NCBI RefSeq assembly: GCF_001552615.1
Contig: NZ_BCRN01000013.1
Coordinates: forward strand, 1-64,000
DNA: 64,000 nucleotides
Source: Millisia brevis NBRC 105863
Lineage (GTDB): Bacteria; Actinomycetota; Actinomycetes; Mycobacteriales; Mycobacteriaceae
Direction: 5' to 3'
In this document: positions 1 through 7,893 of the stretch, piece after piece
Layout: each line of letters starts with the position of its first letter
Position numbering within the stretch: the first letter of the stretch is position 1
Translations under genes and position numbers: made by a program
The notes under the pieces: generated by a model
Seen by the model: only the letters and a program-made list of their open reading frames with translations
Database searches by the model: none
What the model was told of the DNA's origin: nothing

Positions 1-224
1 CGGCCGCGCCCGCGCCGGCGCCCCCGGCGGCTCCGCGCACCCCCGTCCAGCAGCAGGCCCCGGCTCCGCAGCCGGCTCCCGCCCAGACTCAGGCGCCGAC
101 TCAACAGGCCCCGGCGCCGCGGCCGGCCCCCGCCCCGGCGCCCGACGACGACGACGACGATGACGACGACTTCGACGACGACTTCGATGACGACGACGAC
201 GGGGGTGACGACGATGACGACTGA
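1..224 (+). CDS. C-terminal fragment of a low-complexity Ala/Pro-rich, Asp-tailed protein
   Basis: The window opens inside a gene read in the third forward frame (first full codon at 3) and ending with TGA at 222-224. The visible 73 residues are Ala/Pro/Gln-rich (about 46 residues) followed by an almost pure aspartate tail with a few Phe and Gly, encoded by GAC/GAT repeats. Such a composition suggests a disordered, surface-exposed or ion-binding tail, but no family can be named from the fragment. The stop lies 11 nt inside the following kinase gene, so the two are probably co-translated. Whether the fragment belongs to a sensor accessory protein or something unrelated cannot be told. Confidence 0.6.
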   Translation, partial: AAPAPAPPAAPRTPVQQQAPAPQPAPAQTQAPTQQAPAPRPAPAPAPDDDDDDDDDFDDDFDDDDDGGDDDDD

Positions 225-1707
225 CACCGCACCCCGCATCATCGTTCCCGCCCGCTGGCGCATCGTCGGCTGGATCATGTTGACCGTCGTGGTCGTGCTG
301 GTCGCGATGATCGCGCTGACCCGCAACCTGCTCTTGGTCGATGTCGACCGCACCGCCAATCTCAACGTCGCCCAGGAGATCGAGGAGTTCCGCACCTTCG
401 CCGCCAACGGCGTCGACCCGACAACCTCGCAGCCGTTCACCTCGGTGGAGCGGATGCTCGAGATCTTCATCGACCGCCAACAGCCCGGCGAGAGCGAGCA
501 ACTGCTGGCGATCGTCGGCCAGCGCACCCACCGCGCGGTCGGGGAGATGTCCGACGGGGCCGCGGCGCAGGGCACCGTTCTGCCCGACAATGTCGAACTG
601 CTCGACCGCATCCTGTCCTCGCCCAACAACTCCGGCATCGAGGACGTCGCCGGCGGCAAACTGCGCTGGGGCCGGGTCGAGGTGGTCGCCGGCGAGGGCG
701 AGTCCGGCAACCTGCTGGTCGCCAATTACACCGCCGCCGGCCGGGAACGCGTCGGCGAGACGATCCGCACCATCGGCACGGTCGCCCTGATCGGCCTGGC
801 GCTCACGGCCCTGATCGGCTGGTTGGTCTCCGGTCGGATCCTCGCCCCGATCCGCCAGGTACGGATGGTGGCCGAGGGGATCGGCGATAACGACCTGACC
901 AGCCGGGTTCCCGCCCGCGGGCGCGACGATGTCGCCGCGCTGGCCCGCACGTTCAACGCGATGCTCGACCGCCTGGAGAACACCTGGGAGGTGCAGCGCC
1001 GCTTCGTCGACGACGCCGGTCACGAACTGCGCACCCCGATCACGGTGATCCGCGGCCACTTCGACCTGCTGAACCTCGGTGCGGTCGACGAGTCCGAGCG
1101 GGCCGACACGATGCGGCTGATCGACGACGAATTGAGCCGCATGGGCCGCATCGTCAACGACCTGCTGATCCTGGCCAAGGCGGAGCAGCCGAACTTCGTG
1201 CAGCCCACACCCGCCGACGTGCCGGCCCTGACCCTCGACATCGAGAGCAAGGCCCAGATGCTCGGCGACCGGGAATGGCAGCTGATGGAGGTCGCCGAGG
1301 GCACCGCCGAGGTCGACACCCAGCGGGTCACCCAGGCGGTCCTGCAGCTGGCCACCAATGCGGTCACCCACACCCAACCCGGCGACACCATCCAGCTCGG
1401 ATCGTCCTATGTCGATACCGGCGGGCGCCGCATGCTGCGACTGTGGGTGCGCGATACCGGCCCCGGCGTCGCACCGGAGGACATCGAGCAGATCTTCGAG
1501 CGGTTCAACCGCGGCCACCACGTCGCGACCGAGAACCGCCCGGACCGGCCCGGCGCCGGATTGGGACTGTCGATCGTGCGGGCGATCGCCGACGCCCACC
1601 ACGGCTCGGCGTGGGTGACCAGCGCATTCGGCGACGGTGCCACCTTCGGCATCGACCTGCCCGTCATCGGCCCGGCGGAAACGACACGAAGGGACGAATC
1701 ACAATGA
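214..1707 (+). CDS. Sensor histidine kinase (HAMP, HisKA, HATPase)
   Basis: Membrane histidine kinase of an OmpR-type two-component pair, 497 residues. A first membrane helix (about 17-37), a roughly 145-residue extracytoplasmic sensor region, a second helix (about 188-208), a HAMP linker, a HisKA domain with the phosphoacceptor His270 in DDAGHELRTP, and a HATPase domain with N-box (LATNAV), DTGPGV and GAGLGLSIV motifs are visible in order. The open frame extends to 160, but ATG 214 was preferred because GGGGGTGA (201-208) gives a ribosome site 5 nt upstream; earlier codons would translate the Asp-repeat DNA as Thr-rich sequence. It overlaps the previous gene by 11 nt and its TGA overlaps the ATG of the regulator. 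The signal sensed is unknown. Confidence 0.9.
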   Translation: MTTDTAPRIIVPARWRIVGWIMLTVVVVLVAMIALTRNLLLVDVDRTANLNVAQEIEEFRTFAANGVDPTTSQPFTSVERMLEIFIDRQQPGESEQLLAIVGQRTHRAVGEMSDGAAAQGTVLPDNVELLDRILSSPNNSGIEDVAGGKLRWGRVEVVAGEGESGNLLVANYTAAGRERVGETIRTIGTVALIGLALTALIGWLVSGRILAPIRQVRMVAEGIGDNDLTSRVPARGRDDVAALARTFNAMLDRLENTWEVQRRFVDDAGHELRTPITVIRGHFDLLNLGAVDESERADTMRLIDDELSRMGRIVNDLLILAKAEQPNFVQPTPADVPALTLDIESKAQMLGDREWQLMEVAEGTAEVDTQRVTQAVLQLATNAVTHTQPGDTIQLGSSYVDTGGRRMLRLWVRDTGPGVAPEDIEQIFERFNRGHHVATENRPDRPGAGLGLSIVRAIADAHHGSAWVTSAFGDGATFGIDLPVIGPAETTRRDESQ

Positions 1708-2369
1708 GTCGCATCCTGATTGCCGAAGACGATCCCGGCGTGACGTCCTTCCTCGAGAAGGGTCTGCGGTCGGTCGGCTACGCCACGGTGCACGCCTCGG
1801 ACGGCGATACCGCGCTGATGTTGGCCCGCACCGGCGAATTCGAATTGGTGATCCTGGACATCGGGCTCCCCGGCATCGACGGATTCGAGGTGCTCTCTCG
1901 GCTGCGCGGTGAGGGCTCGCGGACCCCGGTGATCGTGCTGACCGCACGGGACGGCGTGCAGGACACCGTCGCCGGGCTCGAGGGCGGTGCCAACGACTAC
2001 GTCTCGAAGCCATTCCACTTCGCCGAACTCCTCGCCCGGGTGCGGCTGCGCATCGGCGACGGGAGCACCTCCTCCTCCGAACCGTCCGTGGTCCTGCGCG
2101 AACGCGACCTCGAACTCGACCTGCGCACCCGCGCGGTGAAGGTCGACGGCAGGACGATCGACCTGACCGCGCGCGAGTTCGCCCTGCTCGAGGTCTTCAT
2201 GCGCCACCCCGGCCACGTCCTGAGCCGCGAACAGATCCTCGGGCACGTCTGGGGGCTCGACTTCGACCCCGCGTCGAACGTCGTCGACGTCTACGTCCGC
2301 TCGCTGCGCGGCAAGGTCGGCGCCGAGCGCGTGGAAACCGTACGGGGAGCGGGGTATCGATTGCGATGA
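1704..2369 (+). CDS. OmpR/PhoB-family response regulator
   Basis: DNA-binding response regulator of 221 residues and partner of the preceding kinase. The receiver domain (about 1-120) has the acidic pair E8/D9-D10, phosphoacceptor D52 in VILDIGLPG, the Thr of VLTARD and the Lys of NDYVSKPF. A C-terminal winged-helix domain (about 130-221) carries DLTAREFALLEVFMRHPG and the usual ending VRGAGYRLR. Start ATG 1704 overlaps the kinase stop (ATGA), and the regulator stop overlaps the permease start in the same way, giving a translationally coupled trio. The most economical inference is that the pair controls uptake by the permease, possibly with autoregulation, but no operator was identified. Confidence 0.92.
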   Translation: MSRILIAEDDPGVTSFLEKGLRSVGYATVHASDGDTALMLARTGEFELVILDIGLPGIDGFEVLSRLRGEGSRTPVIVLTARDGVQDTVAGLEGGANDYVSKPFHFAELLARVRLRIGDGSTSSSEPSVVLRERDLELDLRTRAVKVDGRTIDLTAREFALLEVFMRHPGHVLSREQILGHVWGLDFDPASNVVDVYVRSLRGKVGAERVETVRGAGYRLR

Positions 2370-3919
2370 CCACCATTCCTCTCGAGGCGGACACCGTACC
2401 GATACCGGTGGTGCCCGCGCACTACGCGACCACCCCGCCGCGCCGACGAGTTCCGCACCCGCCGACGCCGAGCAGACGCTGGCGGCCCAGCCGTCGCCGG
2501 CGGATCGACCTCGCCGTGCTCGCTCTGTTTCTGCTCGGCCTGATCATCGCCGCCATCGTCGACGACGGTCTGACCGCCGCCGGCGCGACCACCCTGGCGG
2601 TCTTCGCGCTCGCCGCATGGGCGTGGATGCGCAGCGACCTCGACGACACCTACGTGGCGCTGGCCGCCGCGGTCGCCCTGGTTCCGCTGGGCGGGCTGAC
2701 CGCGGAGGCCTTCTACGCCGGCCTGGGCGAGGGATTGGTGTGGCTGCTGATCGCCGCGTTCATCCTCGCCGCCGTGATCACCGCCTCCGGCCTGGTCACC
2801 CGCTGCGCCGCCGTCGTCGTCGCCCGGGCGCGGACACCCCGCGGACTGGTCCATCTGATCACCGCCGCGCTGATCGCGACCGCCTTCGCGGTGCCGTCGA
2901 CGTCGGGGCGCGCGGCGCTGGCCGTGCCGATCTTCGTGGTGCTCGCCCGGGCGCTGGCCGACCGGCCGCAGCTGGTTCGTGTTCTCGCGCTGCTGTTCCC
3001 GACGGTGATCCTGCTGTCGGCGGTCGCCTCGCTGCTCGGGGCGGGCGCCCATCTGATCACCTCCGCCGTGGTGGCCGAGGCCACCGGCAGCGGCTTCGGA
3101 TTTGCCGGCTGGGCCGTGCTGGGCGTCCCCCTGGCGGTGCTGACCTCACATCTGGCCGCCGAACTGGTGCTGTGGCTGTTCGCCGATCGGGCCGAGCGCG
3201 ACCGGCCGCTGCGGGTCGAACGCTCCGACTTCGGCGGCGCCGTCGACACCCCGGTGAGCGGACCGCTGTCGGCTCTCGAAAAGCGTTGTGTCCTGCTGCT
3301 TCTGGTGGTGATCGCGCTGTGGTGCACCGAGAGTCTGCACGGCGTCGACGCCGCGGTGGTCGCGGTCGGTGCGGCGCTGGTGGCCACCGCGCCCCGATTC
3401 GGCCCCACCAGATTGCGCACCGCGCTGGCAACGGTGCCGTGGTCGCTGCTGGTCTTCATGGCCGCAACCCTGGCCCTCGGACACGCCCTGGTCACCACCG
3501 GAGCCGCACAGTGGTTGGCGCACAAGACCTTCCTTCCGGTCTCCGCGCTCGGCGCCGCCGCCGGACCGGTCTTCGTCGTCCTCGCGATCGCGGTGTCCGC
3601 GGCCGCCCACCTGGTGATCCAGTCCCGCTCCGCCCGCTCGGCCGTGCTGATCCCGATCCTGGTGGCCCTGGCGCCCACCATGGGCGTCAACCCCGCCGCC
3701 GTGGCCTTCGCCTCCACCGCCGCTGCCGGATTCTGCCATACCCTGACCAGTTCGGCGAAGCCGGTGGCGATGTTCTCGACCCTCGATGACGTCGAGACCT
3801 ACAGTCGCCGAGACCTTCTCCGGCTGTCCGCCTACCTCGGACCACCGTTCGTGCTGATCGTGGTGGTCTTCTCCCGGGGCGTCTGGCCCCTGCTGGGCCT
3901 GGACCTGTTCCTGCCCTGA
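2366..3919 (+). CDS. SLC13/DASS-type anion permease
   Basis: Integral membrane protein of 517 residues, probably a sodium- or proton-coupled carboxylate or other anion transporter of the SLC13 (CitT/DASS)-like class. After a basic, Pro-rich cytoplasmic N-terminus of about 50 residues come ten or more hydrophobic segments in two similar halves. The half-repeat elements containing polar Ser/Thr loops (near PSTSGRAALAVPI and near TAAAGFCHTLTSSAKPVA) resemble the substrate- and Na+-binding loops of this family. The ATG overlaps the stop of the response regulator (ATGA), so kinase, regulator and permease probably form one unit. The substrate cannot be told from sequence alone; a dicarboxylate is a guess. 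Confidence 0.75.
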   Translation: MTTIPLEADTVPIPVVPAHYATTPPRRRVPHPPTPSRRWRPSRRRRIDLAVLALFLLGLIIAAIVDDGLTAAGATTLAVFALAAWAWMRSDLDDTYVALAAAVALVPLGGLTAEAFYAGLGEGLVWLLIAAFILAAVITASGLVTRCAAVVVARARTPRGLVHLITAALIATAFAVPSTSGRAALAVPIFVVLARALADRPQLVRVLALLFPTVILLSAVASLLGAGAHLITSAVVAEATGSGFGFAGWAVLGVPLAVLTSHLAAELVLWLFADRAERDRPLRVERSDFGGAVDTPVSGPLSALEKRCVLLLLVVIALWCTESLHGVDAAVVAVGAALVATAPRFGPTRLRTALATVPWSLLVFMAATLALGHALVTTGAAQWLAHKTFLPVSALGAAAGPVFVVLAIAVSAAAHLVIQSRSARSAVLIPILVALAPTMGVNPAAVAFASTAAAGFCHTLTSSAKPVAMFSTLDDVETYSRRDLLRLSAYLGPPFVLIVVVFSRGVWPLLGLDLFLP

Positions 3920-4011
3920 TCCGTTCCACCGCACCCCCGACGACCGTGGGTGAGCCGCCGCATGCCCGAAATCCCTCGGCCGGCGGGTAACTACGAAGAT
4001 GGGAGAATGTG

Positions 4012-5238
4012 ATGTCCGTTCGAGTTCCGCAACGAATTCTGGTCGCCCCCAGCGGGTTCAAGGAGAGCCTCGACGCGACCACCGTCGCCGAGGCGATCGC
4101 CTGCGGGGTCCGCCGCGAACTGCCCGGAGTGATCGTCGACGCCGTCCCGATCCCCGACGGGGGAGAGGGCACCGCGCAGATTCTGGCCGAGGCGACCGGT
4201 GGAGTCCTCGAGCCCGCCACCGTGACCGGACCGGTCGGCGAACCCGTCGAATCCCATTGGGCGCGTTTGGGTGACGAGATGGACGGTACCGCGGTGATCG
4301 AGATGGCCGCCGCGGCCGGTCTGTCGTTGGTGCCCCGGGATCGGCGCGATCCGGGAGCGACGACCACCCGCGGCGTCGGCGAGCTGATCGCGCTGGCCCT
4401 CGACCGGGGGATCCGGCGCATCATCGTCGGCTGCGGCGACTCCGGCACCTCCGACGGCGGCGCCGGTGCACTGGCCGCACTCGGCGCGCGCATCCTGGAC
4501 GCCGACGGCAACCCGGTGCCCGACGGTGGCGCGAACCTCGCGCTGGTGGACCGCATCGATCTGTCCGGGCTGCATCCGGCGCTCGCCGAGACCCACATCG
4601 TGCTCGCCTGCAATATGTCGAACGTGCTGTGCGGTTCGCGGGGCGTCGCGCGGGTCTTCGGGCCGCAGAAGGGCGCCGACGAGCAGCAGGTCGAACAGTT
4701 GTCGCGGGCATTGGACACCTGGGCGCGGGTGCTGCGCCGCGACGGTGTGGCCCCGGATCTCGACGTGCGCCGCGGCCCGGGTACCGGGGCCTCCGGTGGT
4801 CTCGGCGCGGGGCTGGCCGCCGGTCTCGGCGCGCGGCTCGCCTCGCGCTTCGAGGTGCTGCTGGATCGGCGCTATACGGGCGTCGACCTCGACGGTCTGA
4901 TCGACGTCGCGGACCTGGTGATCACCGCGGAGGGCAGCATCGACCGCCAGACGCCGCACGGCAAGGTCCCGGCGGAGATCGCCCGACGCGCCTCGCACGT
5001 CGGCGTGCCGGTACTGGCGCTGGCCGGGTCGCTCGGCAAGGGCGCCCCCGAGGTGCACGACATCGGCATCGGCGCGATGGCCTCGATCATCCCGATTCCG
5101 ATGGAATTGTCCGAGGCGGTCGCCGACGGCCGGCGCCTGCTCGTCGAGGCCGCGTCGCGCACCATGCGCCTGGTCCTCCTCGGCGCCGCGGTCTCCGGCC
5201 GCAAGCGTGGGCGCAAGCGTGCCATCCACGCCGCCTGA
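4012..5238 (+). CDS. Glycerate kinase
   Basis: Glycerate kinase of the GarK/GlxK family (408 residues, close to the usual length but slightly extended), converting D-glycerate to phosphoglycerate with ATP in the cytoplasm. The family N-terminus ILVAPSGFKESLDATTVAEA is clear, followed by PIPDGGEGT and, in the second half, GPGTGASGGLGAGL and DLVITAEGSIDRQTPHGKVP, all typical. ATG 4012 was chosen because GGGAG at 4001-4005 lies 6 nt upstream; GTG 4009 is a close alternative. The C-terminus is Lys/Arg-rich. The gene stands alone: no glyoxylate carboligase or tartronate semialdehyde reductase is beside it, so it may serve glycerate salvage. Confidence 0.9.
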   Translation: MSVRVPQRILVAPSGFKESLDATTVAEAIACGVRRELPGVIVDAVPIPDGGEGTAQILAEATGGVLEPATVTGPVGEPVESHWARLGDEMDGTAVIEMAAAAGLSLVPRDRRDPGATTTRGVGELIALALDRGIRRIIVGCGDSGTSDGGAGALAALGARILDADGNPVPDGGANLALVDRIDLSGLHPALAETHIVLACNMSNVLCGSRGVARVFGPQKGADEQQVEQLSRALDTWARVLRRDGVAPDLDVRRGPGTGASGGLGAGLAAGLGARLASRFEVLLDRRYTGVDLDGLIDVADLVITAEGSIDRQTPHGKVPAEIARRASHVGVPVLALAGSLGKGAPEVHDIGIGAMASIIPIPMELSEAVADGRRLLVEAASRTMRLVLLGAAVSGRKRGRKRAIHAA

Positions 5239-5497
5239 CCCTTCGATCGGTCAATCTGCCGCTTTCTATGACCGAAGCTAGAGTTCCGCAGATCTCCATG
5301 TGTTCGGCAACGATGCAGGTCACCGACGTGACCACCCGGGCGGGCCCGCCTATCGGCAAAATATTTTGAAATCTACAGCCACGTCTAGAAAGATGAATAG
5401 ATAGCTAACAAGCGGTAGCCGTCAGGCTTGTATCGGGAGTATCCGAAACTGTTGGATAAACGCTAGATTCGGATAGATCTCCTGATAGGCGGCCGCG
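5239..5497. other. Intergenic region with shift to A/T-richer DNA
   Basis: This stretch between two converging genes holds no supported gene. Its left part has two small GC-rich inverted repeats (GGTCAC/GTGACC at 5318-5333 and a GGCGGGCCCGCC palindrome just after) that may end transcription of the glycerate kinase gene. From about 5355 the sequence becomes strikingly richer in A and T than the surroundings (for example CAAAATATTTTG and a run of ATAGATAGCTAA), continuing up to the Abi gene. This looks like the edge of acquired DNA. No clear flanking direct repeat or integrase was found. Confidence 0.5.
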
Positions 5498-6487
5498 TCA
5501 CGGGGATGCCGATGGCCAGAAGGGGTCGCTCAGCCAGTCGTCGGGGATTCCCATTCCCGCGAGCGGCACCGTTGGATGCTCCCGGAGAAGGTCTTCGACG
5601 CGCAGCGCCCATCGTGACGTCGGAGCTATCGTGTGGAGCATCGTTTGAAGCGAGACGAGCACCGGGAAGAGTCGTCGGCGCCGCCAACCGTCGCGGTGGA
5701 ACAGGCTCCGATCATCCAGCCATCGAATAGCCGACGAGCGGGGAGTGGCGGGATAGACCCCGAGGCCGCGATTCCAGAGTCGTCCGTGGTGCGCGCAGAT
5801 GTTTCGTACGCGCCGGTAGGTGAGGAGCCACGATTCAAGGATCGGGGCGCGCGTTCCCAGGCTCTCCGCGATCGCGTTCTTCGCCGCGGGGTCGGCGAGG
5901 GCGGCGTAGACGTTCCGGACAGTGCCGAGGTTGACCTCTTCGAACGCCGGCCAGCAGGGTGGACGCTCGGGAGTTCCGTATCGGGTGACGTAGTGCTCGA
6001 GCGCGGAGACGAACGTCTCCCGATCGGTTGGCTCGTGCGGCCGCCGACGTTGTTCGCCGACGAGCCGATCGATGTCGTTCAGTAGCCGCTCGTGGACCCG
6101 CGGTACGCGGAAGCGTTCGGGATCCTCGTACCAGTGTGGACCTGCTGTTAGTGACATCCGGTCGCAGATCGCCGCTCGCACGGCGATTTCGACACGTTCG
6201 AGCGGGTCGAGAACGGTCAGCCGCAGTTTGCGGTCGAAGATGTACAGACCGAGGACGTCGTCGAAGGATGTTCCCGGTCGCATCTGGTCACGTGTTCCGG
6301 CTTCGAAGCTGCGGACATACGCCGAGAGGCGGTAGTAGCCGATATGTCTGAGGTACCGGGCCGCTCGCTCTCGGTCTCCGAGGACGAGTCCCCGTTCGAC
6401 CCAGCGATCCAAGAACTCGTGCTCGGGGAGTGCGGGCTTGGAGTAGATCTCCGTGCCCCGAGCCGGAGCCGATTGGTACTTGGGCAA
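5498..6487 (-). CDS. Abi_2/AbiF-type HEPN abortive-infection protein
   Basis: Abortive-infection family protein (Abi_2, PF07751-like), about 329 residues. Recognisable family blocks are KPALPEHEFLDRWVERGL and YLRHIGYYRLSAYVRSFE at the N-terminus, LYIFDRKLRLTVLDPLERVE centrally, and VRNICAHHGRLWNR near the C-terminus. The last block contains RNICAH (DNA 5789-5806), the R-x4-H pattern of HEPN ribonucleases, so the protein is predicted to cut RNA as a toxin or defence effector. The open frame continues to GTG 6550, but that would translate two strong hairpins; the in-frame TTG 6487, just past them, is preferred though unproven. Codon use is less GC-biased than the neighbours, suggesting transfer. 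It lies 95 nt downstream of an AAA+ ATPase gene on the same strand. Confidence 0.88.
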   Translation of the reverse strand: MPKYQSAPARGTEIYSKPALPEHEFLDRWVERGLVLGDRERAARYLRHIGYYRLSAYVRSFEAGTRDQMRPGTSFDDVLGLYIFDRKLRLTVLDPLERVEIAVRAAICDRMSLTAGPHWYEDPERFRVPRVHERLLNDIDRLVGEQRRRPHEPTDRETFVSALEHYVTRYGTPERPPCWPAFEEVNLGTVRNVYAALADPAAKNAIAESLGTRAPILESWLLTYRRVRNICAHHGRLWNRGLGVYPATPRSSAIRWLDDRSLFHRDGWRRRRLFPVLVSLQTMLHTIAPTSRWALRVEDLLREHPTVPLAGMGIPDDWLSDPFWPSASP

Positions 6488-6550
6488 AGAAAATCCCCCG
6501 GTTGCGCGTCGTTGAGAGGCTCGGGGGATGTGGTAACAAAAGGTTACCAC
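6485..6550 (-). ncRNA. Putative structured RNA (AbiF-associated RNA antitoxin candidate)
   Basis: Read on the minus strand, a perfect hairpin GTGGTAAC-CTTTT-GTTACCAC (6550-6530) is followed at once by a second stem ATCCCCCG/CGGGGGAT (6529-6522 with 6500-6493) with a 21-nt loop containing CUCUCAACGACG, and then TTTTCTTT, as in an intrinsic terminator. The whole element sits directly upstream of the Abi gene. A conserved structured RNA upstream of abiF-type genes, reported to act as an RNA antitoxin, is known, and the position and architecture here match my recollection of it. The hairpins are seen; the function is inference. A terminator-leader that limits Abi expression is the main alternative. 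Confidence 0.65.
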
Positions 6551-6581
6551 GGGTAGGTCGAGCGATCCCCGGAGCCTTTCG

Positions 6582-7772
6582 CTATTCGTTCGTCTGGTTG
6601 CGCAGGTACTTGCCGAAGTGCGGGACGGTGAAACCGATCGAGCCGCGCTCGGCCGAGTAGATCAGCCCCTTCTTGATCAACCCGTCGCGGGCGGGGGAGA
6701 GGGATGCGGGCTTGCGGCCCAACTCGGCGGCGATCTTGCTGGTCTGGACCGGCCCCTCGTCCCCGGCGAGGTCGGCCATCGCTCGCATGTACTCGCGCTC
6801 GGCCGGCGTCGCCCGCTCGTAGCGGGACCCGAAGAACCCCACCGCCAACTCCTCCTCGGCGGTCGGCGCGGCCCGCAGCGCGTCCTCCCCGGTGATCGGC
6901 GACCCGGCGGCGAGATCCCAGGTGGCCTTGCCGTAGGCCTGCACGAAGTAGGGATAGCCGTCGGCCAGCCGGAAGAGGGTGTCGAGCGCTTCCTCGGTGA
7001 ACTCGACGTCCTCGCGCTCGGCCGGGGCGATCAGCGCCCGGTCGGCGGATTCGCGGTCGAGCCGGTCGATGCGGTGATACCCGAAGAGTCGCTCCGAGTA
7101 GCTCTTCGACGCCGACAGCACCGCCGGCAGATGCGGCAGCCCGGCGCCGACGACGATCAGCGGCGCCGCGTCCTGGCTCAACTCGTGGCAGGCACCGCAG
7201 ATCGCGGAGATATCGGGAGCGGACAGGTCCTGCATCTCGTCGATGAACAGGGCGATCCCGACGCCGACGTCGCGGGCCAATGATGCCGCGTCGACCAGCA
7301 ATTCGACCAGATCGATCTCGATGTCACCGGAGTCGGCGCGGCCCTTGGCCGCGGGGGCGTCGATCCCGGGCTGCCACCGCTCGCGCATCCCCTTGTCGGC
7401 GGTCGCCCGCAGCGCAAAGGCTTTGAGCACGCCGAGGAAGTCCTCGACCCGGTCGGGATCCCGGTGGGTGGCGGCGATCTCGCGGACCGCCATGTGCAGC
7501 GCCGACGACAGCGGCCGGCGCAGATCCTGCTCCGGTCGCGCCTCGATCTTGCCGGTACCCCAACGCCGTCCGATCGCGGCCGAGCGGAGATGGTTGAGCA
7601 GCACCGTCTTGCCGACGCCGCGCAGACCGGTCAGCATGACGCTGCGCTCCGGGCGGCCGCGGGCGATGCGCTCGAGGACGACGTCGAAAGCGGTCAGTTG
7701 CTTGTCGCGGCCGGCCAGCTCGGGTGGACGCTGACCGGCACCGGGGGCGTACGGATTGCGCACGGGGTCCAT
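6582..7772 (-). CDS. AAA+ ATPase (Orc1/Cdc6-like NTPase with C-terminal winged helix)
   Basis: ATP-binding protein of 396 residues. Walker A GLRGVGKT is at 49-56 and Walker B ALFIDEMQD at roughly 180; a sensor-like region VVGAGLPHLP follows. The C-terminal 100 residues look like a winged-helix domain (SKIAAELGRKPASLSPARDGLIKKGLIY). Proteins of this layout occur widely in actinobacteria as stand-alone AAA/STAND-type ATPases with no agreed role; some sit in defence loci. It is encoded on the same strand and 31 nt upstream of the putative RNA of the Abi locus, so co-transcription is possible. Its base composition is as GC-rich as the chromosome, unlike the Abi gene, so the neighbourhood may be coincidence. 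Confidence 0.75.
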   Translation of the reverse strand: MDPVRNPYAPGAGQRPPELAGRDKQLTAFDVVLERIARGRPERSVMLTGLRGVGKTVLLNHLRSAAIGRRWGTGKIEARPEQDLRRPLSSALHMAVREIAATHRDPDRVEDFLGVLKAFALRATADKGMRERWQPGIDAPAAKGRADSGDIEIDLVELLVDAASLARDVGVGIALFIDEMQDLSAPDISAICGACHELSQDAAPLIVVGAGLPHLPAVLSASKSYSERLFGYHRIDRLDRESADRALIAPAEREDVEFTEEALDTLFRLADGYPYFVQAYGKATWDLAAGSPITGEDALRAAPTAEEELAVGFFGSRYERATPAEREYMRAMADLAGDEGPVQTSKIAAELGRKPASLSPARDGLIKKGLIYSAERGSIGFTVPHFGKYLRNQTNE

Positions 7773-7836
7773 CGGACGACGCTACCAAGATCGTTAGGTA
7801 ATTCTGCGCTCATCTAGCGCGTGTCCTAGAACCCGC

Positions 7837-7873
7837 TCGACGTTCCTCGACGAAGGCCGCCGAGGAACGTCGA
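7837..7873 (-). terminator. Probable terminator after the GH65 gene
   Basis: Perfect 13-bp inverted repeat TCGACGTTCCTCG / CGAGGAACGTCGA with an 11-nt loop, 20 nt past the stop of the GH65 gene. There is no T-run, which is common for actinobacterial terminators. Confidence 0.6.
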
Positions 7874-7893
7874 TGCGGATGGGGCGGGTCGGC

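Noticed and set aside
160-213. Thr/Asp-repeat N-terminal extension of the histidine kinase
   Set aside because: It comes from reading the Asp repeat of the previous gene in another frame; ATG 214 has a proper ribosome site.
2291-3052. Long open frame on the minus strand opposite the permease gene
   Set aside because: Gly/Arg/Gln-rich antisense frame typical of GC-rich DNA; no domain, no ribosome site.
6488-6550. Abi protein start at GTG 6550
   Set aside because: It would translate the two-hairpin element with its U-rich tract; the protein's conserved region begins after it. The point is not settled.
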